Positions 8,108 to 16,263 of a DNA stretch of 64,000 nucleotides are shown piece by piece (positions within the stretch are counted from its first letter, which is position 1; each line of letters opens with the position of its first letter). This stretch comes from Bacillota bacterium (GTDB taxonomy: Bacteria > Bacillota > Clostridia > Acetivibrionales > DSM-1351): the NCBI GenBank assembly GCA_023390335.1, contig JAEWCZ010000087.1:1-64000 (forward strand). Direction: 5' to 3'. The position numbers and the translations under genes were made by a program. Below the pieces are notes generated by a model, which saw nothing but the letters and a program-made list of their open reading frames with translations, did not search any database and was not told the origin of the DNA.

Positions 8108-9853
8108 TTAGCCCACCTCCTTTTCATCTAGTCCATCAAAGTCCCCGTACTGGCATTGATAAACACTGTAATAATAACCCCTTAAATTAAGCAGTTCCTT
8201 ATGCGTTCCCTGCTCTATTATCTGTCCGCCATTCAATACAATAATTTTGTCTGCATTTTTTACAGATGATATTCTGTGAGCAATAATAAAAGTGGTTTTA
8301 TTATTGTAAAAGGACCTTAGTGTTCTATGAATTTCAAATTCTGTTTCCATGTCAACACTGGAGGTTGTATCGTCCAGAATAAGGATAGACGGGTCTTTAA
8401 GTATGGCCCTTGCTAAAGCAATTCTCTGCCTCTGGCCGCCGGACAGTCCGACTCCGCGTTCTCCTATAATGGTATCATAACCTTCAGGTAAGGAGGATAT
8501 AAAATCGTCTGCATCTGCCATACCCGCTGCCTGCTTTATTCTCTCATAAGGAGCATCAGGTACACCATAAGCGATATTCCCTTCAATAGTATCTGAAAAA
8601 AGGAATACGTCCTGCATTGCAACTGAAACTTTCGAACGCAGCGTTTGTAAGTCCATTTCCCTTACATTTACATTGTCAACCAATACCTCTCCTTCGCTGC
8701 AATCATAAAATCTGCATATCAGATTTACAAGAGTGGATTTACCTGATCCTGTGGGTCCAATTATTGCAACTGTTTCTCCCGGCTTTGCTTTAAGGCTGAC
8801 ATTTTTCAATACTTCGTCATTGTCATAACCAAAGCTGACATTTTTAAATTCAACAAATCCCGTTATTTCTTTTTTAGCGGGCTTTTCTATATTGCTTATT
8901 GCTGATTCATTGTTCAGATATTCACGTATTTTGTCTGCAGACGCATTGAACCTCTGTATGTCATTTATAAGCCAACCCAAGTTCCTCATAGGATTACCCA
9001 ATGCCCATATTATAGAGTTAAAGGTTACTAATTCGCCTATTGATATTTTATTATTAATTGTAAGTATTCCCCCTACAATCAAAATAATCAGTGAAAGAGC
9101 TCCTGCCAGAGAATCTATTATAGGAAGATATTTTGACCATACTTTTGCGGAAGCCATGTTTCTCTGACGATAGGCTTCGTTTTCCTTGTCAAATTTGTTT
9201 ATTTCTATGTATTCTGTTGCAAATGCCTTTATCACCCTGTTTCCGCTTATATTTTCCTGTACAACGGAATTGAGTCTGGAAAATTGTTCCCTTATTGCAG
9301 AGAAAGTCGGTCTAACGTCACCTGCCAGTCTTATTGCAGCCCATGCCAGAAAAGGTACAACCAGAAGCAGGGCCAAAGTAAACTGCCAGTTAATTGTGAA
9401 TAACAGTGTTACGGCAAAAATAAATATTGTAGCATTTTCAAAAACCATGTATATTACCCATGCAATAAGATGTCGAACCGTCTCCATATCACCTGTCATT
9501 CTTGCCATGATGTCACCGGTTCTGGTGGTGTCAAAAAACTTAAAATCCATATTTTGAAGCTTTTGGTACATACTCTCCCTGATTTTCATATAAGCTCCCT
9601 GGGATATGGTTTCAAACATAATCTGATACGAGAACCTGATTATAGACTTGATAATCGTAGCTCCCAACATAAGCATACACAATTTTAAAAGCATGTCATG
9701 ATGGCTTTGCTTAATTACCTTGTCAATTATTATGCCGGATACGTATGGGGTTACCATACAAAGAGCTGAAGCCACCAATACAAATATCAAGGCAATACAC
9801 ATTCGGAGTTTATATTTTTTTATATACTTCCAAACCCACTTTACATTTTCCAT
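8108..9853 (-). CDS. ABC exporter half-transporter, subunit with degenerate catalytic site
   Basis: A 581-residue half-transporter with six predicted membrane helices and a nucleotide-binding domain: Walker A GPTGSGKST, signature LSGGQRQRIALARA, Walker B ILILDDTTSSVD, and IAHRISS. The residue after the Walker B aspartate is Asp, where a catalytic Glu is normal. The composite site formed by this Walker B and the LSIGERQ of its partner should therefore be hydrolysis-poor. First gene of a two-gene operon, divergent from an AraC regulator. Shine-Dalgarno AAAGGG precedes ATG 9853. Confidence 0.9.
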   Translation of the reverse strand: MENVKWVWKYIKKYKLRMCIALIFVLVASALCMVTPYVSGIIIDKVIKQSHHDMLLKLCMLMLGATIIKSIIRFSYQIMFETISQGAYMKIRESMYQKLQNMDFKFFDTTRTGDIMARMTGDMETVRHLIAWVIYMVFENATIFIFAVTLLFTINWQFTLALLLVVPFLAWAAIRLAGDVRPTFSAIREQFSRLNSVVQENISGNRVIKAFATEYIEINKFDKENEAYRQRNMASAKVWSKYLPIIDSLAGALSLIILIVGGILTINNKISIGELVTFNSIIWALGNPMRNLGWLINDIQRFNASADKIREYLNNESAISNIEKPAKKEITGFVEFKNVSFGYDNDEVLKNVSLKAKPGETVAIIGPTGSGKSTLVNLICRFYDCSEGEVLVDNVNVREMDLQTLRSKVSVAMQDVFLFSDTIEGNIAYGVPDAPYERIKQAAGMADADDFISSLPEGYDTIIGERGVGLSGGQRQRIALARAILKDPSILILDDTTSSVDMETEFEIHRTLRSFYNNKTTFIIAHRISSVKNADKIIVLNGGQIIEQGTHKELLNLRGYYYSVYQCQYGDFDGLDEKEVG

Positions 9854-9891
9854 AATAAATCCCTTTCACATGCCTGTAATTTACCTTATTA

Positions 9892-9915
9892 ATTATAATT
9901 GATAAGTTTTCTTAT
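9892..9915 (-). promoter_or_regulatory. ABC exporter promoter with inverted repeat in the spacer
   Basis: On the minus strand a perfect TATAAT -10 lies at 9897-9892, but the -35 is weak. ATAAG-TTTT-CTTAT (9902-9915) is a perfect inverted repeat inside the spacer. A weak -35 with an operator-like repeat suggests a regulated promoter, perhaps by the neighbouring AraC-family protein. Inference only. Confidence 0.45.
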
Positions 9916-9981
9916 GGAATGGATATTCTTTATCTGGTAATGTACATTTTTATCTATATTAATAGACATAATTTCATAGTT

Positions 9982-10016
9982 TTCCAATTGGAATAAAATT
10001 TAGTTTGTGGTAAGAT
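9982..10016 (+). promoter_or_regulatory. Promoter of the AraC gene with palindromic -35 region
   Basis: TTGGAA (9988-9993), a 17-bp spacer and TAAGAT (10011-10016) form a plausible sigma-A promoter. The -35 box is half of a perfect 12-bp palindrome, TTCCAATTGGAA (9982-9993), a possible operator. Confidence 0.5.
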
Positions 10017-10063
10017 AGGATTACTTTGCACCATATATATTGTAAATAACAGGGGTGATTCTT

Positions 10064-10912
10064 TTGTGTAAGCCTGAAATTCGTGCCGAAAATTTTAATC
10101 CAACATTACTATATGCATTTATTAATATGGTTAATTCCGAAAGCCATGTTACACTGCATTCACACGACTTTACCGAAGTAAAAATTATTCTTTCAGGATC
10201 TTTTACATATATAATAGATGATAAATTATATGAAGTAGCTAAAGGGAATATTATTATTATAAACCCCGGTGTAAAACATAAAAAGATTATTCCAGAGGGA
10301 GTTAATATTGAGGAGTTTAATTATGCGTTAAGCAATTTACAGTTTACGGAACTGCCTGAAAACTTCCTAATTGAACCCTCCACCCAGCCTGTTTTCAGTT
10401 TACCCATTTACCAACCGGAAATAATAAAGTGTATTAATGAAACAATAAGTGAGCAGGAAAAAAATGAGCCTTATTGCGACTTGTTTATAAAAAGCAGTAT
10501 CATGAAGTTGACCGCACTATTGCATAGGGGAATGACTGCAAATAAGGAAAGGACTGAAAAAACAAGGCTTGATATTCAAACTTCTGAAAAGACATATATT
10601 GTGAACGATATTCTTGAGTATCTGAGTTCAAATTATATGAAGCAAATTTCTTTATATAGAATAGCTCACAATATGTATTTGAGTCCTGTTTACATTTCTA
10701 AAATATTTAAGGAAGAAACGGGTGAATCACCAATAAATCATTTGATAAGGATTCGCCTTACAAAAGCAAGAGAACTGCTGATATCAGGTGACATGCCTAT
10801 TAAAACCATTGCCAGAAGTGTAGGTTATGATGATGCTTTTTACTTCAGCAAGCTTTATAAGAAATACTACGGGATTCCTCCTTCAATGGAAAAAAGGAAG
10901 AATGCCGGCTAA
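10064..10912 (+). CDS. AraC-family transcriptional regulator
   Basis: A 282-residue regulator. The N-terminal cupin-like ligand domain contains HSHDFTEVKIILSG (about 31-45) and the turn NPGVKHKK. The C-terminal half has two helix-turn-helix units, one around SLYRIAHNMYLSPVYISKIF and one around PIKTIARSVGYDDAFYFSKL, typical of AraC. An in-frame GTG at 10055 gives a longer reading, but AGGGGTG (10051-10057) is then buried. I chose TTG 10064, 6 nt after that Shine-Dalgarno. It is divergent from the ABC exporter operon, which is its likely target. The effector is unknown, perhaps a sugar or a small toxic compound. Confidence 0.88.
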   Translation: MCKPEIRAENFNPTLLYAFINMVNSESHVTLHSHDFTEVKIILSGSFTYIIDDKLYEVAKGNIIIINPGVKHKKIIPEGVNIEEFNYALSNLQFTELPENFLIEPSTQPVFSLPIYQPEIIKCINETISEQEKNEPYCDLFIKSSIMKLTALLHRGMTANKERTEKTRLDIQTSEKTYIVNDILEYLSSNYMKQISLYRIAHNMYLSPVYISKIFKEETGESPINHLIRIRLTKARELLISGDMPIKTIARSVGYDDAFYFSKLYKKYYGIPPSMEKRKNAG

Positions 10913-10919
10913 TATTTGC

Positions 10920-11738
10920 CTATCCAAGTGCAACATCAAGAATCATCATTACCGTAAAACCTATAATACAGCCTGCGGTGGCCATATGTGTACTTTTGTG
11001 GTTTCCGCTCTGGGCTTCTGGAATAAGTTCTTCTACTACAACAAATATCATTGCTCCAGCCGCAAAGGCAAGTGCGTACGGAAGGATAGGCTGCACATAC
11101 ATTACAAGAGCAGCACCCAAAACTCCTGCAATTGGCTCAACAAGGCCCGAGGCCTGACCGTAAAAGAAGCTTTTTGTACGGGATAGTCCCTCCCTCCTTA
11201 ACGGTATTGATACGGCGGCACCCTCCGGAAAATTCTGAATTCCAATTCCCATTGCAACTGCAATTGCAGATAACAAAGTTATATTGTTAAGGCCATTTGC
11301 GGCAGCTCCGAAAGCTACTCCCACTGCTAAACCCTCAGGTATATTATGTAAAGTTATTGAAAATACCAATAGTATACTACGTTTTAGCTTTGTTGATATA
11401 CCTTCACTTTCTCCATCTTTAGCATTTAAATGCATATGCGGAATTAGTTTGTCAGCCAAATAAAGAAAAGCCGCACCTCCAACAAAGCCTACCGCTGCAA
11501 CAAGCCATGCAGGTATTTTTGACGAATTTTCCGCCATTTCTATTGCAGGAGCAAGTAAAGACCAAAAGCTTGCCGCAATCATTACACCTGCTGCAAAACC
11601 AAGCATTGTATTAAGCAGGCGTTGATTTATTTCCTTGAAAAAGAAAACCATTGCAGCTCCCATTGCTGTTAATGCCCAAGTCGCCAAAGTAGCAAAAAGT
11701 GCAAGTAATACAGGATTTTGATTATTCAACCATTCCAT
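10920..11738 (-). CDS. ZIP-family metal transporter (ZupT-like)
   Basis: A 272-residue membrane protein with about eight helices. It carries the ZIP metal-site motifs HNIPEGLAVGVAFG (helix 4) and QNFPEGAAVSIPLR (helix 5). A mid-protein loop with HMHLN is a likely metal-binding stretch. ZIP proteins move Zn2+, Fe2+ or Mn2+ into the cytosol; specificity cannot be read from sequence. The open frame begins 7 codons earlier, but AAAGGTGAGG lies within that extension, so ATG 11738 is preferred. It is convergent with the AraC gene, 7 bp apart, with no obvious terminator between. Confidence 0.87.
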   Translation of the reverse strand: MEWLNNQNPVLLALFATLATWALTAMGAAMVFFFKEINQRLLNTMLGFAAGVMIAASFWSLLAPAIEMAENSSKIPAWLVAAVGFVGGAAFLYLADKLIPHMHLNAKDGESEGISTKLKRSILLVFSITLHNIPEGLAVGVAFGAAANGLNNITLLSAIAVAMGIGIQNFPEGAAVSIPLRREGLSRTKSFFYGQASGLVEPIAGVLGAALVMYVQPILPYALAFAAGAMIFVVVEELIPEAQSGNHKSTHMATAGCIIGFTVMMILDVALG

Positions 11739-11880
11739 AACATCCTCACCTTTCATCATGCATTTTTACGAATGTATAATACCCTTATTTATTAAAAGTA
11801 AACAATACATTGCCTAAAAACAATAAAATAAATAGTAATATTAACTAACCTGAAAATGCTTAAAAAGAAAATCATAATCT

Positions 11881-12100
11881 ATCTATCCCGCTGTGGGTAA
11901 GGCCTGCAGCTAAAAACCACACAGCTGACCGTATATCTGTATATTCACTGTAAATAATTGGGGGGTTGTTACAACCGGACATGAGTGTTAACATAATGTC
12001 CATACCCCGGTAGGCTGATGAATATTACGCTGATAATTCTTTTGGCAGAAGCAACGTCGCAAGAACGCTGATTATGGGCAAGAAGAAGGAACGAACGTAA
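11881..12100 (+). ncRNA. Structured 5' region or ncRNA before the CAP-domain gene
   Basis: This roughly 220-nt stretch is more GC-rich than its surroundings and full of local helices. CTGTG (11891-11895) pairs with CACAG (11920-11924). A closed module has GGGG (11960-11963) pairing with CCCC (12005-12008), enclosing GGTTG-TTA-CAACC (11964-11976) and GGACAT/ATGTCC (11977-12001). It ends about 20 nt before the Shine-Dalgarno of the CAP gene. It does not match the riboswitch signatures I know (c-di-AMP, c-di-GMP, M-box, cobalamin). The size and clostridial setting make the raiA-type RNA one candidate. The part from 11739 to 11880 is AT-rich with no clear feature. Confidence 0.5.
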
Positions 12101-12128
12101 AATTAATCGAAACTAATGGAGGTAAAAT

Positions 12129-13100
12129 ATGAATAAGAAATCATCTATAGTAATTTCAAGTGTAGCTGCATGTGCAATTTTCGCATCAGCCTTTGCTTTT
12201 AACGGTTTTGCAATCGGAAATACAAAAGCTGAAAGTATTGCTGCACAAGATACAACAAATATCAGCCAATCAACTACAGCACCATCCAGTGCATTAGAGT
12301 CAATTATAGCTAAAGTTTCACAAGCTACAGCACAAAATAAAGATGACTCAAATACAGCGGCAGTTAACAAATCAGCAGTTAACAACGTGACCGCCAATAC
12401 TTCAAAATCAGCAAATTGCCCAACTAAAAATAATGTTGATACAACTACAGCACCAAACAATTATAATCAGCCGACTACAGCTACCAACAATAATAATATC
12501 CAATCAGCAGGTATTATGGATAAGCTGCAAAGAATAGCATATACAAAGGACTGTAATAACTCAACTGCCAAAAATACAAATTATTCAGATATTCAGTCAG
12601 CATTGAATTCATTCTTCAAATCGGGGTCATCAGCAGCTAAGCCTGCTACTTCAAAACCATCAGCTACTAAACCGGCCGCTCAAAAACCTGCAGCAACTCC
12701 TGCAGTAAGTGGTGACTATGCAGCTTTCCAGAAGAGAGTTGTTGAACTTGTTAATGCAGAAAGAGCAAAAAACGGATTGAAGCCTTTGAAAATGAATGCA
12801 CAGGTTAATAAAACAGCAACACTTAAATCACAGGACATGGCTAAATTGGGGTACTTTGACCACAATTCACCAACTTACGGTTCACCGTTTGATATGATGA
12901 AGAAATATGGTATCAGCTACAGAACAGCAGGAGAAAACATAGCAATGGGACAAACCACTCCTGAACAGGTAATGAAGGGTTGGATGAACTCACCCGGACA
13001 CAGGGCAAACATCCTTAAATCATCCTTTACAGAGATTGGTGTAGGAGTAGCGAAGAACTCCAGCGGAAGATTGTACTGGACTCAGCAGTTTATAGGCTAA
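12129..13100 (+). CDS. Secreted CAP/SCP-domain protein (YkwD-like)
   Basis: A 323-residue exported protein. Residues 1-35 are a signal peptide (KK, then a hydrophobic stretch, then AFAFNG). About 36-160 is a Thr/Ser/Asn/Gln/Ala-rich low-complexity region, 165-193 a Lys/Pro/Ala/Thr repeat linker of cell-wall-spanning type, and 200-323 a CAP domain. CAP landmarks are VELVNAERAKNGLKPL, GYFDHNSP, GENIAMG and WMNSPGHRANIL, with His residues of the CAP cavity present. Bacterial members such as YkwD are wall-associated and of uncertain activity. GGAGGT precedes the ATG. It lies behind the structured region at 11881-12100. Confidence 0.9.
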   Translation: MNKKSSIVISSVAACAIFASAFAFNGFAIGNTKAESIAAQDTTNISQSTTAPSSALESIIAKVSQATAQNKDDSNTAAVNKSAVNNVTANTSKSANCPTKNNVDTTTAPNNYNQPTTATNNNNIQSAGIMDKLQRIAYTKDCNNSTAKNTNYSDIQSALNSFFKSGSSAAKPATSKPSATKPAAQKPAATPAVSGDYAAFQKRVVELVNAERAKNGLKPLKMNAQVNKTATLKSQDMAKLGYFDHNSPTYGSPFDMMKKYGISYRTAGENIAMGQTTPEQVMKGWMNSPGHRANILKSSFTEIGVGVAKNSSGRLYWTQQFIG

Positions 13101-13136
13101 TAACTCTATAACAATAAATTAATGTCCCTCCTTTAC

Positions 13137-13193
13137 AGTGGGCTGTTGCACAAGAATAATTTTTATTAAACGTGCAGCAGCCCCACTTTTTTT
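13137..13193 (+). terminator. Terminator of the CAP-domain gene
   Basis: AGTGGGCTGTTGCAC pairs with the complementary arm at 13172-13187 (one bulge), followed by seven or more T residues. Confidence 0.85.
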
Positions 13194-13208
13194 ATTCCTA
13201 AAACAGTG

Positions 13209-13619
13209 CTACATTTGCTTCCTCAGCAAATCTCTGATTTCAGTAAGTAATATCTCTTCTTTTGAAACTTTTTCTTCTTTTATTTCTTCTATTTCTTTCT
13301 CCTTTTTACGTTTCATCATATTTATCAGCTTTACCATGCTAAAAACCACAAAAGCAATTATAAGAAAATTAATTACTTGCTGAATGAATGAGCCATAATT
13401 CACAGACACTTCCGGCGTTTTTCCTTGAGCTTTCTTTAATACCCATTTGAAATCAGTTAAGTTTATTCCTCCGATTATATATCCGATTATGGGCATTACA
13501 ACCTGGTTTACAAGAGAATTAACTATGGCTGTAAATGCGGAACCTACAATTACGCCCACTGCCAGGTCCACCACGTTTCCTCTCGATATAAACTCTTTGA
13601 ATTCAGTCATAAATGTCAT
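13209..13619 (-). CDS. mscL: Large-conductance mechanosensitive channel
   Basis: A 136-residue channel that opens under membrane tension to release solutes during hypo-osmotic shock. The N-terminal helix FKEFISRGNVVDLAVGV and TM1 (about 17-45, with the Gly/Ala pore-lining face) are typical. TM2 (about 80-105, INFLIIAFVVFSMVKL) leads into a charged Lys/Glu-rich C-terminal bundle. Length matches the family. An in-frame ATG at codon 4 is an alternative start. Convergent with the CAP gene. Confidence 0.96.
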   Translation of the reverse strand: MTFMTEFKEFISRGNVVDLAVGVIVGSAFTAIVNSLVNQVVMPIIGYIIGGINLTDFKWVLKKAQGKTPEVSVNYGSFIQQVINFLIIAFVVFSMVKLINMMKRKKEKEIEEIKEEKVSKEEILLTEIRDLLRKQM

Positions 13620-13695
13620 AGCTTTAAGTAATTCCTTTTTGATTTAGTATGACTTTATTATTAGCAAAATTACATAATATAAATTCATAAAAAAA

Positions 13696-13739
13696 GGTTC
13701 AACCATCTATGCGCTATTTGAACATAAAATGATTGAACC
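13696..13739 (-). terminator. Terminator of hcp
   Basis: On the minus strand GGTTCAA and TTGAACC arms (13733-13739 with 13696-13702) are followed by seven T residues at 13695-13689. A further TTGAAC at 13718 offers an alternative stem. Confidence 0.65.
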
Positions 13740-13822
13740 GCAGTATTATTTATTATATTGGGAGAATCCCGACCCACCCACAGCATAAGCATGTAAGCAG
13801 GCCGGAAAAATTGATTTTAAAC

Positions 13823-15391
13823 TTATCCGAGAATCTTTTTCAAGTCCTCATCTGGAGTAGAAATCGGGCTGATATTAAATTTCTCTACTAATATATTTAA
13901 CACGTTTTGTGAAACGAAGGCCGGTAGTGTAGGCCCAAGGTAAATATTCTTAATTCCGAGAGAAAGCAAGGTCAACAATATGCAGACAGCCTTCTGTTCG
14001 TACCATGAAAGCACCAGTGAGAGAGGCAGTTCATTGATATCACACTCAAAAGCACTAGCCAAAGCGGCAGCAACCTGTATTGCGCTGTATGCATCATTAC
14101 ATTGTCCCATATCCATGATTCGTGGAAGTCCGCCTATTTCACCGATATCAAGGTCATTAAAGCGGAATTTTCCGCAGGCAAGTGTCAGGATAACGGTATC
14201 CTTTGGTGTTTTCTTAACGAATTCTGTATAATAGTTTCTTCCTACCTTTGCACCGTCACAGCCTCCTACTAAGAAGAAGTGTTTTATTGCTCCTGCCTTA
14301 ACAGCATCAATTACTTTATCTGCTACGGATAGAACAGTTCCTCTTGCAAAACCGGTTGTCAATGTATCTCCACCGTTTATACCTGTGAACCTTGTGTCTT
14401 CCTTGTATCCACCAAGTTCAAGTGCCTTGTTTATTACAGGAGTAAAGTCCTTTTCGTCTCCTATATGAACCATTTCAGGATATGCAACTACCTCAGTTGT
14501 AAATACTCTGTCACTGTAACTTGGTTTTACTGGCATAAGACAGTTTGTTGTAAACAGTACAGGCGCCGGAAGATTATCAAACTCCTTCTGCTGATTCTGC
14601 CAAGCTGTACCAAAGTTTCCTTTTAAATGTGTATATGCTTTAAGCTTAGGATATGCGTGTGCAGGAAGCATTTCACCGTGAGTGTAAATGTTGATTCCCT
14701 TATCCTTTGTCTGTTCAAGAAGAAGGTATAAATCGTAAAGGTCGTGACCTGAAATTACAATGAATGGACCTTTTTCAACAGTCATTGGTACTGAAGTAGG
14801 TGCAGGAGTTCCATAGGTTTCTGTATTGGCCTTATCAAGAAGAGCCATGCACTTTAAATTAACCTCTCCAGTTTCCATAACAACAGCCAGCAGTTCATCA
14901 ACAGACATGTCACTTCCTACGGCCCTCAATGCCTTGTAGAAGAATGAATTAACCTCTTCATCGGAATATCCAAGCACGAAGGCATGATATGCATAAGCTG
15001 CCATTCCTCTGATTCCGAATAAAATAAGGGATTTCAGAGAACGAATGTCTTCGTGAGCATTCCATACATTTTCCATATCATAGTTGTTCTGCGCAGCAAT
15101 TCCGTTAACCAGATTTAATTTTTCACTATTAACTTTTTCCATATGTGCAAGGATTGATTCATTGTCAAAACTTACATTGGTTATTGTTATAAACAGACCC
15201 TCGACAATTGTTTTATGAGTATGGTCGGTTGGTTTAGCATTTTGCGCTGTATTTGCAAGACCTATCATTGCACCTGTAAGTAAATCCTGATAATTTGATG
15301 TATCTGCTTTTTTACCACAGACACCCGCACCTCCTGTGCATCCCTTTCCTCCTGCGGTTTGTTCACATTGAAAACAAAACATATCTGACAT
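13823..15391 (-). CDS. hcp: Hybrid-cluster protein / hydroxylamine reductase
   Basis: A 522-residue iron-sulfur enzyme that reduces hydroxylamine or nitric oxide in nitrosative-stress defence. The N-terminal cysteines 6, 9, 18 and 25 (CFQCEQT ... CTGGAGVC) bind the cubane cluster. Hybrid-cluster residues lie in the motifs GHDLYDLY, FTTNCLMP, GGCDGAK, LACGKFRFN and MGQCNDAYSA. Full family length. Divergently transcribed from a Crp/Fnr-family regulator, the arrangement known for hcp-hcpR pairs in anaerobes. Confidence 0.97.
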   Translation of the reverse strand: MSDMFCFQCEQTAGGKGCTGGAGVCGKKADTSNYQDLLTGAMIGLANTAQNAKPTDHTHKTIVEGLFITITNVSFDNESILAHMEKVNSEKLNLVNGIAAQNNYDMENVWNAHEDIRSLKSLILFGIRGMAAYAYHAFVLGYSDEEVNSFFYKALRAVGSDMSVDELLAVVMETGEVNLKCMALLDKANTETYGTPAPTSVPMTVEKGPFIVISGHDLYDLYLLLEQTKDKGINIYTHGEMLPAHAYPKLKAYTHLKGNFGTAWQNQQKEFDNLPAPVLFTTNCLMPVKPSYSDRVFTTEVVAYPEMVHIGDEKDFTPVINKALELGGYKEDTRFTGINGGDTLTTGFARGTVLSVADKVIDAVKAGAIKHFFLVGGCDGAKVGRNYYTEFVKKTPKDTVILTLACGKFRFNDLDIGEIGGLPRIMDMGQCNDAYSAIQVAAALASAFECDINELPLSLVLSWYEQKAVCILLTLLSLGIKNIYLGPTLPAFVSQNVLNILVEKFNISPISTPDEDLKKILG

Positions 15392-15444
15392 AAAATAACT
15401 CCTTTCAAAACACTTATATTTTTTTATTTAATTTTGTTTTTGTC

Positions 15445-15506
15445 TTGATTGACTTTACGAGATGAGTATACTAAACTAAATTCAATAAATCGGTTGCATT
15501 TGCAAC
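15445..15506 (+). promoter_or_regulatory. Promoter and palindromic operator of the hcp regulator
   Basis: TTGATT (15445-15450), 16 bp, TATACT (15467-15472). Downstream of the expected start, the perfect inverted repeat GTTGCA-TT-TGCAAC (15493-15506) lies next to the Shine-Dalgarno AAGGAG (15507-15512). A Crp/Fnr-type dimer bound there would block its own transcription. Role inferred. Confidence 0.55.
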
Positions 15507-15521
15507 AAGGAGTAAAATTTT

Positions 15522-16190
15522 ATGAATAAATCAATAGATATATTAAAACAGGTAGCAATTTTTCAAAATGTAAGCGAAAAAAATATACTAAGTATGTTGA
15601 AATGCCTTGAAGCCTACGAACAGGTTTATACTAAAAATGATATCCTGTTGCTGGCAGGAGACAAAGTATCCTCTGTAGGGATAATTGTAGACGGTTCCGC
15701 CCAGATTGTTAAGGAAGATATAATGGGTAACAGAAACATTGTCTCTGAAATTGGTATCGCAGACATGTTTGGAGAAGCTTTTGCATGTGCAAATGTGGCG
15801 AAAAGCCCTGTAACAGTACTTACTACCACAGGTTGCAAGGTTATGTATATTCGGTTCAACAGGATTGTCACAACCTGTTCTTCCTCCTGCGGCTTTCATA
15901 CCAAGCTTATTTCAAATATGCTTTCCCTTATTGCACAAAAGAATATTTTTCTAAATAATAAAATCGATATCCTATCTCAACGGTCAACCCGAGAAAAGCT
16001 AATGGCTTATTTTTCAATGCAGATGCAGAAAACAGGAACAAACAAATTCAGGATTCCTTTTTCACGTGACGAACTTGCAGACTTTTTGTGTGTTAATCGA
16101 AGTGCTTTATCAAGAGAATTATCTAATATGAAGCAAGAGAATATCCTTGATTTTGACAGGAATGAGTTTGAGGTATACCCGGCAGAGTAA
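15522..16190 (+). CDS. Crp/Fnr-family regulator, HcpR-like
   Basis: A 222-residue regulator. An N-terminal cyclic-nucleotide-binding-type beta-barrel spans about 10-125 (GDKVSSVGIIVDGSAQIV, GIADMFGEAFA). A long dimer helix follows, and the C-terminal winged helix carries FSRDELADFLCVNRSALSREL. No Fnr-type N-terminal cysteine cluster is present. The CSSSC at about 120-124 is in the sensor domain, so direct Fe-S sensing as in Fnr is unlikely; HcpR-type haem or other ligand sensing is possible. Its position back-to-back with hcp points to control of hcp in response to NO or hydroxylamine. Confidence 0.85.
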   Translation: MNKSIDILKQVAIFQNVSEKNILSMLKCLEAYEQVYTKNDILLLAGDKVSSVGIIVDGSAQIVKEDIMGNRNIVSEIGIADMFGEAFACANVAKSPVTVLTTTGCKVMYIRFNRIVTTCSSSCGFHTKLISNMLSLIAQKNIFLNNKIDILSQRSTREKLMAYFSMQMQKTGTNKFRIPFSRDELADFLCVNRSALSRELSNMKQENILDFDRNEFEVYPAE

Positions 16191-16263
16191 CAGCCTCAAA
16201 GGTTTGATTTACAGGGTATGATATGATATAATTAAAGCAATATTTTGTGAGGTGTTATGCAAT

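Noticed and set aside
11881..12100. c-di-AMP (ydaO) or M-box riboswitch
   Set aside because: Wall-related gene context is suggestive, but the CGGAGGAACC-type and other core blocks are missing.
12113..12460. A long minus-strand frame across the CAP-domain gene
   Set aside because: It arises from the biased Ala/Thr/Asn codons of the low-complexity region and has no ribosome-binding site.
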